Position numbers and translations under genes: made by a program | From: Marinobacter halodurans | GTDB taxonomy: Bacteria; Pseudomonadota; Gammaproteobacteria; Pseudomonadales; Oleiphilaceae | DNA length: 64,000 bases | Direction: 5' to 3' | Assembly: GCF_004327985.1 (NCBI RefSeq) | Contig: NZ_SJDL01000008.1 | Coordinates: 62,001 to 126,000 of the forward strand | Notes under the pieces: model-generated | Databases searched by the model: none | What the model saw: the letters and a program-made list of their open reading frames with translations, nothing else | Told to the model about the DNA's origin: nothing | Shown: piece after piece, positions 27,401-35,830 of the stretch | Position numbering within the stretch: position 1 is the stretch's first letter | How the letters are laid out: each line of letters begins with the position of its first letter

Positions 27401-30400
27401 TCTGGAGACTGAAGCCCAGGGTAATGACGCGCAAACGGAGAAGGTTGCAGCAGATCTGCGTGAAACCCTGAACTCGCAATACGATGACTTCTCTCGCCAA
27501 TTTGGCTCATTGAACACCAAGGTTCATCGCAAACTGTTTCGGCATGACGTGCGTGAGCCATTTCTTTACGCGCTTGAGCATGAGAACGCGGACACCGGCG
27601 AAATTTCCAAGACCGCTATTTTTGAAAAGCGCACCGTTTCGCCGACAGTTCAAATCCCCGATTCAGCCGAATCGCTGACAGATGCCTTGGCGCTCTCGTT
27701 GACCTACACCGGCAAGATCGCTCCGGATTACATGAAGGATCTGTTGGGCGATGCGTTTGATAGCGCTGAGAGCGTCGTTAACGCCTTGATAGAACAGGAG
27801 TTGGCATTTCTGAATCCCGGTACCGGTGAGCCTGAAACCGTCGACACTTACCTTTCCGGGAACCTTCGGCCGAAAATCGACAAGGCGAAGCAGGCCGCCG
27901 CCGCGGATCCAGAATTTGAGCGGAATGTAAAAGCTCTGGAAGAAAGCCTGCCGGAACCATTGCTGCCTTCGCAAATCCAGGTCGGCGTCGACGCCTTCTG
28001 GATTCCAAAGGAAATCCTGGAAGATTTCATGAAGTCCGTACTGGACTTCAATACGTCCGGCGACCACGGCGTTACACCAGTATTCGACCGGGAAAGCCGC
28101 CACTGGCGCGTTCAGCAGAGAAATCTAAACAAACCTCTTGCGGGACTCGCTCGCAATCAGGAGCAGGTCACCATGCATCGCTGGGGGACGTCCCGCTGTG
28201 ATGCCTTCAGGCTTCTGAACCACGCCTTTACCAACACTCAACCGGTTGTACGAGACAAAATTTCGTTTGATCCGGATGAGTATGTTGTAAACCAGGAGGA
28301 AACCCTAAAGGCCCAAGGCAAACTTGAGGAAATTGAGGAAGCTTTCAAGCAATGGGTTATGCGAGAGCCTTCCCGCGCGAAACGGCTCACCGATACCTAC
28401 AACGAACGATTCAACACCTTCCGGCTGACTGAACCGGATGGTTCGCACATGGTCTACCCGGGCATGGCGGACTCGTGGGTGCCTCGAGTTCATCAGAATA
28501 ACTTTGTCTGGCGGGCAGTGTCTGGGCGCAACACCATGACCGCCCACTGTGTTGGCGCCGGCAAGACGTTCCAACTGGTCAGCACTGCTATCCGCGGCAA
28601 GCAAATGGGGCGCTGGAACAAGCCTATGTGCGTGGTGCCCAACCACATGCTTCGGCAGTTCGCCGGCGATGCCCAGTCCATTTTCCCGTCAGCACGCATC
28701 CTGGTCCTAGATAAAGAAGACATTACCCCGGCAAAACGAGCGAACTTCGTGGCCCGGGCCGCGGCCGGCGACTGGGACCTGATCGTATGCACCCACTCGT
28801 CGTTCTCCAGAATTGGCGTGCCAGGCGAGTTTGAAGCCAAGATGCTGGCGGACGAAAAGGACCGTTTGAGCAAGGCTCTCGCCCAGGAGCAGAACGACAA
28901 CAAGAGCGCTAAGAAGCCGCCTTCTCAGAAGAACATCGAGAAGAAGCTGAAGAACCTTGAGGCACAGCTGAAGCGAAAGAATGCCGAGCTCGAGAAGCGC
29001 CAGAAGGACAATATCCTCAACCTCCAGGAAATGGGGGTTGACCATATGGGAATCGATGAGGCGCATTACTACAAGAACCTGGCTCCCGACACCGCGAAGA
29101 GCATCCCCGGGGTGTCGACAACCGAATCGGTGCGTGCATGGGATATGTTCATGAAGTGCCGCTATATGGAGGACCTGCACGGGTCGCCCAATGGCGTGCT
29201 GATGGCCACCGGCACACCGATCAGCAACTCGCTGATCGAATGTTACACCTTCACGCGGATGCTCCGGCCGGATCTGTTGAAGGAAATGGATATTGAGAAC
29301 TTCAACGACTGGATGTCCCTCTTTGCCGAAACGGTAACCAGCCTGGAAATCAAACCCGAGGGCGGCGGATACCAGAACAAGACACGACTCTCCCAATTCA
29401 AGAATGTGCCTGAACTGGTCAAACTATTCCGCCAGTTTGTCGATGTAAAAACCCGGGAAGACCTGAATCTTCCCTCCCCCAATGTGACTCATGAAACGAT
29501 CGTGGCCCCCACCACCGACCTCATGGCCGCGTTCATGAAGTACATCGAAGGCCGAGCCCGCCATGTCCGGTCACACGACGATGAGCCGTCCAGTGATGCC
29601 GAAGCACTGGCTGTATTTGTTCGTGAACATCTTTATGGGCGAAACGACAAACGACTCATCGACGAGGCCGGCAACGTCGATCGCCCCGAAGAAATTCCGG
29701 AAGACATACTGCTGACGATCGCAACAGACGGCCGAAAGGCAAGCCTGGATCCTCGCCTGCTTCACCCGCAGCTACCTGACGACCCCGCCAGCAAAGTCAA
29801 TTTGATGATCGGCAAGGCGTTCGAGCTGTATCAGAACTACGAAGCTGAGAAGGCCTGTCAGCTCATCTTCTGCGACTTTTCTTCGCCGACTGGTAGCGGG
29901 CTCTTCAATCTTTACGACGACATTCGTCAGAAGCTGATTGATCGCGGTGTCGACGAATCTGAAATCGCATACATTCACGATGCGAAAACCGACGAGGAAA
30001 AGGAAAAGCTGTTCGAGAGGGCCCGGGAAGGCCAAATTCGATTCCTACTGGGGTCTACGGACAAGATGGGGGTCGGCACCAACGTGCAGAAGCGCCTCGT
30101 CGCGATGCATCAAATGGATCCTCCCTGGAAACCATCAGACATTGAGCAGCGTTTGGGCCGGATGGACCGCCAGGGCAACCTGTTCGATGAGGTGTTCAAC
30201 TTCACTTACACCACCCAGGACAGCTTTGATCTGTTCATCTGGGAGACCTTGAAGCGCAAGCAGAAGATGATCTCAACCGCGATGAGCCATCCCGATAAAT
30301 GCGAACGGACCATTGAGGATGACTCTGCCATTCAGTTTGAGGATGTCCTGCAGGTCACAACAGGCAACGACAAGATCAAGACCTTCATGGAAACACGCTC

Positions 30401-31229
30401 AGCGCTGGATAAGCTCCGCCGCTTCCGCAACAACCATCAGGATGAACAGGCCGATCTGGGTAACCGGATTGAGGAACTGAAAAGTTTGATCCAGCGCATG
30501 GAGTACAACAAGAAGGACATGGAAGAAGAGTACAAGCTGGTGCATGAGAATGCCCCTCTCCACTTCGAGATCGAAGGCGCCCAGCCAGGCCTGCAGGAAG
30601 GCTCTGCTTCCCATATCGGCGGCATTAAGGCCATCAAGAATGTGTTGGAGAAGCAATATGCGCTGACTCGGGCATACTCCAAGCGCGACGTGGGCGTATT
30701 TGGGGGCCTCAAAGTCACCCTTAACCATCTGCGGGCCGAATCCCCAAAAGTCGAAATCATGCGCCTCAATGGCCGCATGGACGAGGTGGCCTATGTCGCT
30801 CTGGACCAGAAAAGCCTGGAGCTGGCGGAAGATGAAAACAGAATGGATCCATGGGAAAAAGCAGCCCGTGCGCTTAACCGGGAGCTGCAGCGCATTGCTG
30901 GCGGCACCGAGCTTGAACGGCAAGAGATGCTGATCGCCAGCAAAAAGGAAGACCTTGCTGCGGCGGAAAGCGACTTCGGTTCTGATTTCCCCCGCCAGCA
31001 GGAGCTGGATGAGCTCGAGGAAAAATATTCCGACCTGTTGGCTGAAGTCGGCAGCGAATTGGACGCCGACAAGGTGATGGATCCCGAGCCCATCATTGAT
31101 TTCATCCGGCAAATCAATCAGTACACCAACACACCGATTGAGCCTACTGATCTGCCGGTGCCCATCAACAGTCCGATTTATGCCCCGAGTGAAACTGAGG
31201 ACGTGCAAATGAACCTCGGCACGGCATAA
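24408..31229 (+). CDS. giant N6-adenine methyltransferase/SNF2-type helicase fusion (DarB-like)
   Basis: A 2273-residue protein. Order of parts: an N-terminal region to about residue 320; a disordered Gly/Ser/Asp/Glu linker, about 323-523; an N6-methyltransferase domain with EPSCGTLNF near 655 (motif I) and SNVPFGDY near 720 (an NPPF-type motif IV in which the first Pro is Val); a helicase domain with GAGKT near 1384, DEAHYYK near 1550, MATGTPISNS near 1600 and QRLGRMDRQGN near 1913; and a coiled C-terminus. Such fusions occur on phages (P1 DarB) and conjugative plasmids, where they are thought to protect incoming DNA from restriction. The ATG at 24408 is preferred to a GTG at 24351. The linker DNA also encodes a separate protein in another frame. 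Confidence 0.85.
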   Translation: MSETNPGMIPWPDLSDYGLRALYYKTPSEGRPVVILAAADPEESAEITRARLSQYRGNLRSVLTREAGQEVFGKPLNNGARFLLAGPGIERVNALYQSLSRGFANARLVWMAPEQVMFNRYQRQLAQKVSSRTPHMGQENPQPAQPEGNQDQEQGQLEQETVATPSVGEDSTAEQRNPLSGGESGNVQHEYEVNDNGFAATLTGAAPLSYVEQKLADSKVVFFEDVEHLHAIVKRGQRKDGEHFYAQVRDNTGAVRTVGGDPRDPLMSLSEAAYQAALSITDLRNQRLAADNNASVAPHIRTPDSTDKMDPEESSDSQKEQIHDDIPNLSREGSRGRGNVEPGVDGRRESPGERGNGPGYGGLANGGEPRTDGAGGGSEVSESAGDESGSDAGTVRTGSGDHRAAAAVDSQELSGLPDGTVRAGLSGGSDRRSSENRDEVGERSGGSDKTDDDAAATEAGGDSGRVRPAGGADSGTERTDDSAVAQGSDGSSATGERLPDADAGTGHESDARAAEPAGTPAPLNNGFRFAAGHDFGGKKVAARVEDNLAAMECLFEIEAENRPPTDDEKSLLAEYSGWGGIHPQFLSFIPSTKPSYLTACEDRLQSWARNADIEFSQNDLNSIRSTILNAHYTHEGVIRPIWGALQRMGIKADRTIEPSCGTLNFISHAPVQGAAPRHVTGVEIDPVTSRIASKIHPEATVLNQGLEDADLSNDFFDLSISNVPFGDYKVFDKNRPEWKDSIHNYFIKKKLDLVRPGGISAFVVSRYFMDSKDDAIRKYVMDNAHVVNVVRLPSGTFRENTQTDVTTDIVIVQKKGDFTPNYTPLDIQGTIKAPYPVAATRTISDGEGNEYEPGELMAFRVNQLFSEEPERYLGNPQIVSSQYSFDLAVEGDTDIEGMVTALKDRLERLTPEAITQPRRHQSASVSDLKKQFERTVLRSENADAQPGEVVFNEDTQTFHHVEKAGGEKVLSEQPIKVAKKYVKPMKAMLGLMATTQKLLETEAQGNDAQTEKVAADLRETLNSQYDDFSRQFGSLNTKVHRKLFRHDVREPFLYALEHENADTGEISKTAIFEKRTVSPTVQIPDSAESLTDALALSLTYTGKIAPDYMKDLLGDAFDSAESVVNALIEQELAFLNPGTGEPETVDTYLSGNLRPKIDKAKQAAAADPEFERNVKALEESLPEPLLPSQIQVGVDAFWIPKEILEDFMKSVLDFNTSGDHGVTPVFDRESRHWRVQQRNLNKPLAGLARNQEQVTMHRWGTSRCDAFRLLNHAFTNTQPVVRDKISFDPDEYVVNQEETLKAQGKLEEIEEAFKQWVMREPSRAKRLTDTYNERFNTFRLTEPDGSHMVYPGMADSWVPRVHQNNFVWRAVSGRNTMTAHCVGAGKTFQLVSTAIRGKQMGRWNKPMCVVPNHMLRQFAGDAQSIFPSARILVLDKEDITPAKRANFVARAAAGDWDLIVCTHSSFSRIGVPGEFEAKMLADEKDRLSKALAQEQNDNKSAKKPPSQKNIEKKLKNLEAQLKRKNAELEKRQKDNILNLQEMGVDHMGIDEAHYYKNLAPDTAKSIPGVSTTESVRAWDMFMKCRYMEDLHGSPNGVLMATGTPISNSLIECYTFTRMLRPDLLKEMDIENFNDWMSLFAETVTSLEIKPEGGGYQNKTRLSQFKNVPELVKLFRQFVDVKTREDLNLPSPNVTHETIVAPTTDLMAAFMKYIEGRARHVRSHDDEPSSDAEALAVFVREHLYGRNDKRLIDEAGNVDRPEEIPEDILLTIATDGRKASLDPRLLHPQLPDDPASKVNLMIGKAFELYQNYEAEKACQLIFCDFSSPTGSGLFNLYDDIRQKLIDRGVDESEIAYIHDAKTDEEKEKLFERAREGQIRFLLGSTDKMGVGTNVQKRLVAMHQMDPPWKPSDIEQRLGRMDRQGNLFDEVFNFTYTTQDSFDLFIWETLKRKQKMISTAMSHPDKCERTIEDDSAIQFEDVLQVTTGNDKIKTFMETRSALDKLRRFRNNHQDEQADLGNRIEELKSLIQRMEYNKKDMEEEYKLVHENAPLHFEIEGAQPGLQEGSASHIGGIKAIKNVLEKQYALTRAYSKRDVGVFGGLKVTLNHLRAESPKVEIMRLNGRMDEVAYVALDQKSLELAEDENRMDPWEKAARALNRELQRIAGGTELERQEMLIASKKEDLAAAESDFGSDFPRQQELDELEEKYSDLLAEVGSELDADKVMDPEPIIDFIRQINQYTNTPIEPTDLPVPINSPIYAPSETEDVQMNLGTA
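25375..25977 (+). CDS. nested out-of-frame gene (200 aa) inside the methyltransferase/helicase gene
   Basis: A complete gene lies wholly inside the 24408-31229 gene, one base out of phase. A perfect AAAGGAG (25361-25367) sits seven bases before its ATG. Its 200-residue product has ordinary globular composition with Trp (18, 118), Phe, Lys and many Leu, plus a coiled-coil-like segment about 132-156 (RLKLAEIQEEYDQLEERIRE). Third codon positions are dominated by G, as expected of a coding frame under constraint. In the same bases the host frame has no Phe, Trp, Cys or Met and only one Tyr and one Lys, so the host linker looks like the by-product. Function unknown. An earlier ATG at 25285 in this frame lacks a ribosome-binding site. 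Confidence 0.8.
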   Translation: MTTFPIFREKAAAVEAMWNQGSMDAEKALENEATALDTGGSQTVASQELMALAEEVKSLNLPATNRAPMPALYERDPATTEQLLRLIRKSFLDCPMGPFEQGFLEGLIDDHPKTVMKWVSDPEDPTKLTMMPLRLKLAEIQEEYDQLEERIREQNEPMIPRSPKDPMAAVQQANAYRMQTREQVMNQMHEQLSQPEPLPR

Positions 31230-31248
31230 GCCGTTCAGCGCCGTTTAC

Positions 31249-31306
31249 GCGCCTTTCGAGGCGCTAAACTGGTGCCTCGTATGGTAGAGCCGCAGTTCGC
31301 TCTACC
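31249..31306 (+). other. two tandem hairpins between genes
   Basis: GCGCC/GGCGC (31249-31253, 31260-31264; extendable to TTTA/TAAA with one bulge) is followed by GGTAGAGC/GCTCTACC (31283-31290, 31299-31306) with an 8-base loop. Neither has a T tract, so they may protect or process the transcript rather than end it. Confidence 0.45.
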
Positions 31307-31341
31307 TCATTCCAATCGCTACTGTTATATCAGGATGCGCC

Positions 31342-32025
31342 ATGCTCTCAAATAGCCCCGAAACTTTGCTGAAATTCCCTGACGGCTTCCCTACTGCCGG
31401 GGGCGCTGCCCGCTCGGAACTTATTACTGAGCGGGTGGCGGCCATGAGGGCTTATGGTCGGGGTATTCAACAGGTCGATGTCAGTGACGCATCACTGAGC
31501 GTAGAGCAGGCGTTCCGTTGTGACGGACTTCTACCGATTGTCACTGATTACCTGACTCATGTTTTGAGCCCGGCCATGGAGTGGCGGTTTAAGTCAGGTC
31601 GCGAAGAAAAGCTGGTCCAGCAATATCTCAGCTCGATGACCTCGGATCAGCCTTGGACCTTGAGCGATTTGGCCGAATCAGTCCGCGATCAGGTAAACCG
31701 GCCTGCCCTCTATAATAAGAAGGACCCCAGAGCATTGATGGATGCACACACTTGCGTCCGCACTGACTCCGGTATTCCTCTCTCCGTTACCTGGCTCATG
31801 CTGGACATGGCGATTGAGGATATTCACCAAATGAGTCAGGAATTCCAAATTCGGCTTTCAGGCGAATCCGCTCCTGATACGCTCGATCTGACCCCAACGA
31901 TTGAAATGCTCACCAATCTCGAAGTGTCGCCGCGAGCCCTGTTGCCTGAAAAGGTACGAGAGCGCGCGAAGCTCTTGAATACACCGGAGTCTGAGAAAGC
32001 CGGTCCGGAACCGTCCCAGGAGTAA
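31342..32025 (+). CDS. hypothetical protein (227 aa)
   Basis: A soluble, largely helical protein of 227 residues with no recognised motif, no signal peptide and no membrane segment. It ends only two bases before the ATG at 32028, so it is co-translated with that gene and probably belongs to the same run as the lytic transglycosylase, DotM and DotL. Its position at the head of a secretion-gene block hints at a transfer role but the sequence does not show one. Confidence 0.6.
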   Translation: MLSNSPETLLKFPDGFPTAGGAARSELITERVAAMRAYGRGIQQVDVSDASLSVEQAFRCDGLLPIVTDYLTHVLSPAMEWRFKSGREEKLVQQYLSSMTSDQPWTLSDLAESVRDQVNRPALYNKKDPRALMDAHTCVRTDSGIPLSVTWLMLDMAIEDIHQMSQEFQIRLSGESAPDTLDLTPTIEMLTNLEVSPRALLPEKVRERAKLLNTPESEKAGPEPSQE

Positions 32026-32027
32026 CT

Positions 32028-33032
32028 ATGTATCAAATCAATCAACGCCGAGAAGATACGAAGTCGCCGGCGCCGAAGGCCGAACCCTCCAGTGGCGGTG
32101 GTCAGGCAAGCAACCTTTTCGCCCAAGCACGGCAAACCGTCGAAAACCACAAAGAGCTGCACGGGACGGCCGGCGCAACACTCAACGCCCAGAAAATTAT
32201 GGGCAGCTCTCTTGAACCGGTATTGGCTTTTCATTCACTTGAACGCCAAAAAGAGGAAGAGCCAGTTAGCGATGCCGCTTTCCTTGGCCGGATAGAGGAG
32301 AGGCAGCGCGACTTTCTCACCTTTGTCGGTGAACAAGCGAAATCACTTCGTGACCGGCTCGCGAACACCGTCGCTGAGATTGACGAACCGTGGGTCAAGG
32401 CCCGTTTGACCAGCACAGTCGCAGATTACGTCGGACAGTATTACCGATACGTTGGTCCAGAAGTCTTCACGATGGATCTCGCAGAGCAGTTATCCAATGC
32501 TCATGAGATTGAGGGGATTTGGACTCAAACGTCTTTGAACAGGGACCACAACGAACATCGTTCACCTGAAGCGGTTAAAGCTGAACACCTGCTTAATGCA
32601 ATGAGTCCCGTAATTGCTGCATACCAGCGTTTCGACTACTTCCAACCGGACCGTAACGAGACCATTCAGCGGCTGGCCGATCTCATAGCCAGTACGGTGG
32701 ACGAAACCCTCGGCCAGCATCCAGCGGTCGATGATATGTCTGAAAGGGATCAGCAGGCGTTGCGCGGAAACCTTCTGTATCGCGCAGGCCGGACACTGCA
32801 AGAATGCTGGGTCAGCCAGGTTAGGGAAACTCTCGACACAATCCGTGAAATGCCTACTGATGAACGCCGTGACGTTATGGCGCAGGGGTACCCCTTGAAC
32901 AATGTCGAGGCTCATTTTCTTTCCCACTTCCAGATGATTCAGCAAACCACCTTGATTGCCCTGACGCAGCACAGTGGGATCGATATGGATGAGTCTGCCG
33001 TCATGGATAGTGAACCGTCTATGAATATGTGA
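32028..33032 (+). CDS. hypothetical helical protein (334 aa)
   Basis: A 334-residue soluble, mostly helical protein with a disordered first 40 residues and an end reading DSEPSMNM. No family recognised. It follows the 31342 gene by two bases. The C-terminal methionine-rich ending resembles the tails of other proteins in this window. Confidence 0.6.
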   Translation: MYQINQRREDTKSPAPKAEPSSGGGQASNLFAQARQTVENHKELHGTAGATLNAQKIMGSSLEPVLAFHSLERQKEEEPVSDAAFLGRIEERQRDFLTFVGEQAKSLRDRLANTVAEIDEPWVKARLTSTVADYVGQYYRYVGPEVFTMDLAEQLSNAHEIEGIWTQTSLNRDHNEHRSPEAVKAEHLLNAMSPVIAAYQRFDYFQPDRNETIQRLADLIASTVDETLGQHPAVDDMSERDQQALRGNLLYRAGRTLQECWVSQVRETLDTIREMPTDERRDVMAQGYPLNNVEAHFLSHFQMIQQTTLIALTQHSGIDMDESAVMDSEPSMNM

Positions 33033-33069
33033 TGGATTCATAACCTATCGGTGCACCGCCATTTAGAGC

Positions 33070-33117
33070 GGCCACGGCTCGATACAATGGAGAAAATTGT
33101 TCATTCGAGCCGTGGCC
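33070..33117 (+). promoter_or_regulatory. 13-bp hairpin presenting the ribosome-binding site of the transglycosylase gene
   Basis: GGCCACGGCTCGA (33070-33082) pairs perfectly with TCGAGCCGTGGCC (33105-33117); inside it ACAAT (33084-33088) pairs with ATTGT (33096-33100). The GGAG ribosome-binding sequence (33089-33092) lies in the apical loop and the TTG start at 33097 in the inner stem. This could control translation, or be a dimeric-protein operator in the DNA. Confidence 0.6.
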
Positions 33118-33600
33118 ATGGATTTACCCCCACCTCCAGTTATTCCCTCGGATACACCGCCAGCCATTATCAAGCAAATGGAGCAACCCAGCCCGGTTAC
33201 CCAAGATTGCGTAGACAGGGTTTCGGCGTATTACCAGGTTCACCCGCTTGTGCTGTCTCTGGTTGCCCAGGTTGAGGGCGGGTCAACGGGAACTGTTGCG
33301 CAAAACTCGAATGCAACGAGTGACCTTGGCGTTATGCAGATCAACTCGATACATCTGCAGGAACTAAAAAAGAACGGGATTACCCGGGCGATGGTCGAAA
33401 ACAACGGTTGCCTCAACCTGAGTGTTGCCGCCTGGTATTTGCGGGAAGTCACTGCCGGCATTCAAGTGAATTCGGCTGAAGACTGGTTCCGGGCCATTGC
33501 TCGCTATCACAGCAAAACAGAGCAATACAACAAGGTCTACGCCAATAAGCTCATGGAGCGCTACAAAGCAATGATTGAGGCTTACAACTATGGCAGCTAA
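33097..33600 (+). CDS. lytic transglycosylase (VirB1-like SLT domain)
   Basis: A 167-residue peptidoglycan-cutting enzyme of the kind that opens the cell wall for a secretion channel. Seen: catalytic Glu60 in LVAQVEGGS, then SDLGVMQINS and the AWYLREV helix, all standard for the SLT/VirB1 fold. No signal peptide is visible whichever start is used (TTG 33097, GTG 33112 or ATG 33118), which is unusual for an enzyme that must reach the periplasm. The TTG has GGAG four bases upstream. It overlaps the DotM gene by 11 bases. Confidence 0.8.
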   Translation: MFIRAVAMDLPPPPVIPSDTPPAIIKQMEQPSPVTQDCVDRVSAYYQVHPLVLSLVAQVEGGSTGTVAQNSNATSDLGVMQINSIHLQELKKNGITRAMVENNGCLNLSVAAWYLREVTAGIQVNSAEDWFRAIARYHSKTEQYNKVYANKLMERYKAMIEAYNYGS

Positions 33601-34939
33601 CCAAAGTGCTAACGGTCAAAATACCGGTCTTGAAGACTTTATTGCACCATTCATTTTTCTTGGCACCATCATTTTGCTGCTGTGGGCTATTTGGAATTTT
33701 CAGCAAACGGTCGTAATCCGAGCTCTGTTCATCACGGTCGGCTTTCTGAGCAAAGCGATACAGTACATCAGCTTTATGTACCCCGACCATATAGCCGGCA
33801 ATCTTTCAAACTGGTCAACGACGTTGCTCTCAGCTGACCCTAGCCAATATGGAGCCGATGCAGCCATTGTTATGGCTGACACCATTTTTCAGACCGTTTC
33901 TTTTTTCCTGCTTCCTTGGGTCGTTATTCGCATTTGGGGGCTCAACAAGCCTCGGCGAATTCGGAAATACGTTCGCCGATTCGATCTTCACAAGCTTGCA
34001 CAAGCCAACGCTGGCTTTAACCCCAGCATCAACGTTGTCATGCAGGAAGACTTGCTTAACACGCCCATTCACAAGGGGCCATGGGCGGTCAACCGTTCGC
34101 CTATTGATTATGCGCTGATGAACGGCTTGGTTCAGGTCAGCTCAACAAAAAACATCGGTGACAAGATCAGTGAAATCTTGGGCGCTCCTAAAAGCGAAAA
34201 TGCACGCCTTAAAACCATCAAAGGATGGAGCGAGAGGAAAATGAGCTGGTCGGCGAAAGAGCGCCGTCGAGCAATGCCCTCCCCTTGGCAATGCCAGCTC
34301 AATAAACCGAAAACCGATGCCCTTCTCACAGTGCAACTTGGGGGGCTTTGGAAAGGGTTTGAATCACTTGACCGGTTTGAAAAGTGCGTAGCAGCCATTC
34401 TGGTGACCTGTATCGCGAGCTCGCCCAACGCCGCACGAAAGCTGGCACTCCAAATGGGTAATAGCTGGAAACGGCTTGACCGGAAGAAACGGCAGCGCCC
34501 AACACTCGATGATACTGGGGTGGATAAAGCTCTCAAGAAATACGGGGTTCACCCAAAGGTTAAACGCGTTCTGGGATACCACTCATTCAAAAACACCGTA
34601 TTTGTGGGCTTGCTTAACGAAGCCGGTAATAAAGGGGTGTTCACCACCAATGAATTTCTGTGGCTCAAGCCGGTCAATCGAACGCTTTTCTTCGCCCTGA
34701 ATCAGTTTGGTGGCGACCGCCCATTTGCTGAAGCGGCCGGTGTCTGGTCCCACTACCAGGAAGAAGTCAAAGCCGGTCACGGCATCAAAATCCCCTGCGT
34801 AGAAAGCGGAACAGATGGTATCGAGGAATCTCTTTACGACGAAGAGTGGATCGTGGGTGAAAGCGGTGAACTCAAAAGTGAATACGAAGAGCGGCTTTCG
34901 ATAGAAGACGCCAAACGTGTTCAGGAAAAAAGCTCTTAA
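33590..34939 (+). CDS. dotM: DotM/IcmP (TrbA-like) coupling-complex protein
   Basis: A 449-residue inner-membrane protein of the type IV coupling complex, partner of DotL. There are hydrophobic segments at about residues 20-38, 45-58 and 97-114, then a large cytoplasmic domain. Family landmarks: HKGPWAVNRSPIDYALMNGL near residue 160 and the conserved C-terminal block FLWLKPVNRTLFFALNQFG followed by PFAEAAGVWSHY. The length is somewhat above Legionella DotM. The ATG at 33590 overlaps the transglycosylase stop. The order DotM, one gene, DotL is the same as trbA-trbB-trbC on IncI plasmids. Confidence 0.88.
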   Translation: MAANQSANGQNTGLEDFIAPFIFLGTIILLLWAIWNFQQTVVIRALFITVGFLSKAIQYISFMYPDHIAGNLSNWSTTLLSADPSQYGADAAIVMADTIFQTVSFFLLPWVVIRIWGLNKPRRIRKYVRRFDLHKLAQANAGFNPSINVVMQEDLLNTPIHKGPWAVNRSPIDYALMNGLVQVSSTKNIGDKISEILGAPKSENARLKTIKGWSERKMSWSAKERRRAMPSPWQCQLNKPKTDALLTVQLGGLWKGFESLDRFEKCVAAILVTCIASSPNAARKLALQMGNSWKRLDRKKRQRPTLDDTGVDKALKKYGVHPKVKRVLGYHSFKNTVFVGLLNEAGNKGVFTTNEFLWLKPVNRTLFFALNQFGGDRPFAEAAGVWSHYQEEVKAGHGIKIPCVESGTDGIEESLYDEEWIVGESGELKSEYEERLSIEDAKRVQEKSS

Positions 34940-34969
34940 CCCGGACAATCTCATCAAAAAGGCAGCGAA

Positions 34970-35830
34970 ATGAAGTATCAGTATTTCATCGAGACAGTGA
35001 CCGATAAAAGCCGTGGTGAGTATGACCTTTTCATTATGGTGCCCGTGCTTCGTGCTTCATCAAATCGATTGAGTGCATGGTCCTCATTCCTCGGCGCCAA
35101 CAACCTTCACGCCTATTTGAGCATCCCTATGGACGATACTCAGATTCGGTTTCAGATCCTGATTAAAAGGTTGAACGGGAAGAAATATCCGGTTCTTCGG
35201 CTCCACTGTTCACGGTATGGGGTCTTTACGGTTCCCTTTGAACCCAACAAAGCCGGGCTGGCCCACCTTCACGAGACCTACAAAGGAATCAGAGCACTTT
35301 TTGTGAACAGCAAGAAGATCAGCACTGGCCAAGCTCCCAAGACCGCTCCTGAGAGAAAGAGAGCGGAGGTGTCCACGTCCGGTTCGCGTCAGTCCCAGAT
35401 TCCGATATCCCAGGGGCAGAATATCGCTCAGGCGAAACCCACGAAGGCTGAGGTCATTCCTCTGCAACGAGCAGCACGTTCGCGTGGTGATGAAACTGTC
35501 GGTGCTCGCTTGCGTCGCTCCGTCATGCTGGGATGTGTTATCGGTACCGGGGTTATCGCAACACTCCATATCAGCGGTGTCGCTGCTTCCGAGCACAGTT
35601 CAACCAAATCTGCCCTAGAGTCAGGCGGGGACCAGCCAGAGATCGCGCATGTTTCTAAAACACTCAGCGAGCTTCCGCTGCCGGTTCTGAAACGCCCGAA
35701 TCAAGCAAAGCAGTCACCGCCATGCACAGTGGCCAGCGCTAATGCGTCCAGCTTGAATGCCTTGAATCAGTCCTTGGTTGGCAGTCGAAATGAAGATTCT
35801 GATTCGAGCGATGAGGCCGCTGCACTATGA
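34970..35830 (+). CDS. single-pass membrane protein between DotM and DotL
   Basis: A 286-residue protein with a soluble N-terminal domain of about 110 residues, a basic linker, one hydrophobic segment at about 187-206 and a polar C-terminus. No family recognised. By position it corresponds to TrbB of IncI plasmids, but no CxxC thioredoxin motif is present, so it is not a TrbB-type disulfide isomerase. ATGA overlap couples it to DotL, suggesting that it belongs to the coupling complex. Confidence 0.6.
   Translation: MKYQYFIETVTDKSRGEYDLFIMVPVLRASSNRLSAWSSFLGANNLHAYLSIPMDDTQIRFQILIKRLNGKKYPVLRLHCSRYGVFTVPFEPNKAGLAHLHETYKGIRALFVNSKKISTGQAPKTAPERKRAEVSTSGSRQSQIPISQGQNIAQAKPTKAEVIPLQRAARSRGDETVGARLRRSVMLGCVIGTGVIATLHISGVAASEHSSTKSALESGGDQPEIAHVSKTLSELPLPVLKRPNQAKQSPPCTVASANASSLNALNQSLVGSRNEDSDSSDEAAAL

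Noticed and set aside
30399-31208. 269-codon minus-strand frame at the end of the giant gene
   Set aside because: Shadow of a conserved helicase-family C-terminus; composition hydrophobic and His-rich without domain.
31283-31306. Sequence resembling the D-arm of a tRNA (GGTAGAGC)
   Set aside because: The arms form a simple hairpin in the wrong order, with no acceptor stem, anticodon arm or T-loop around it.
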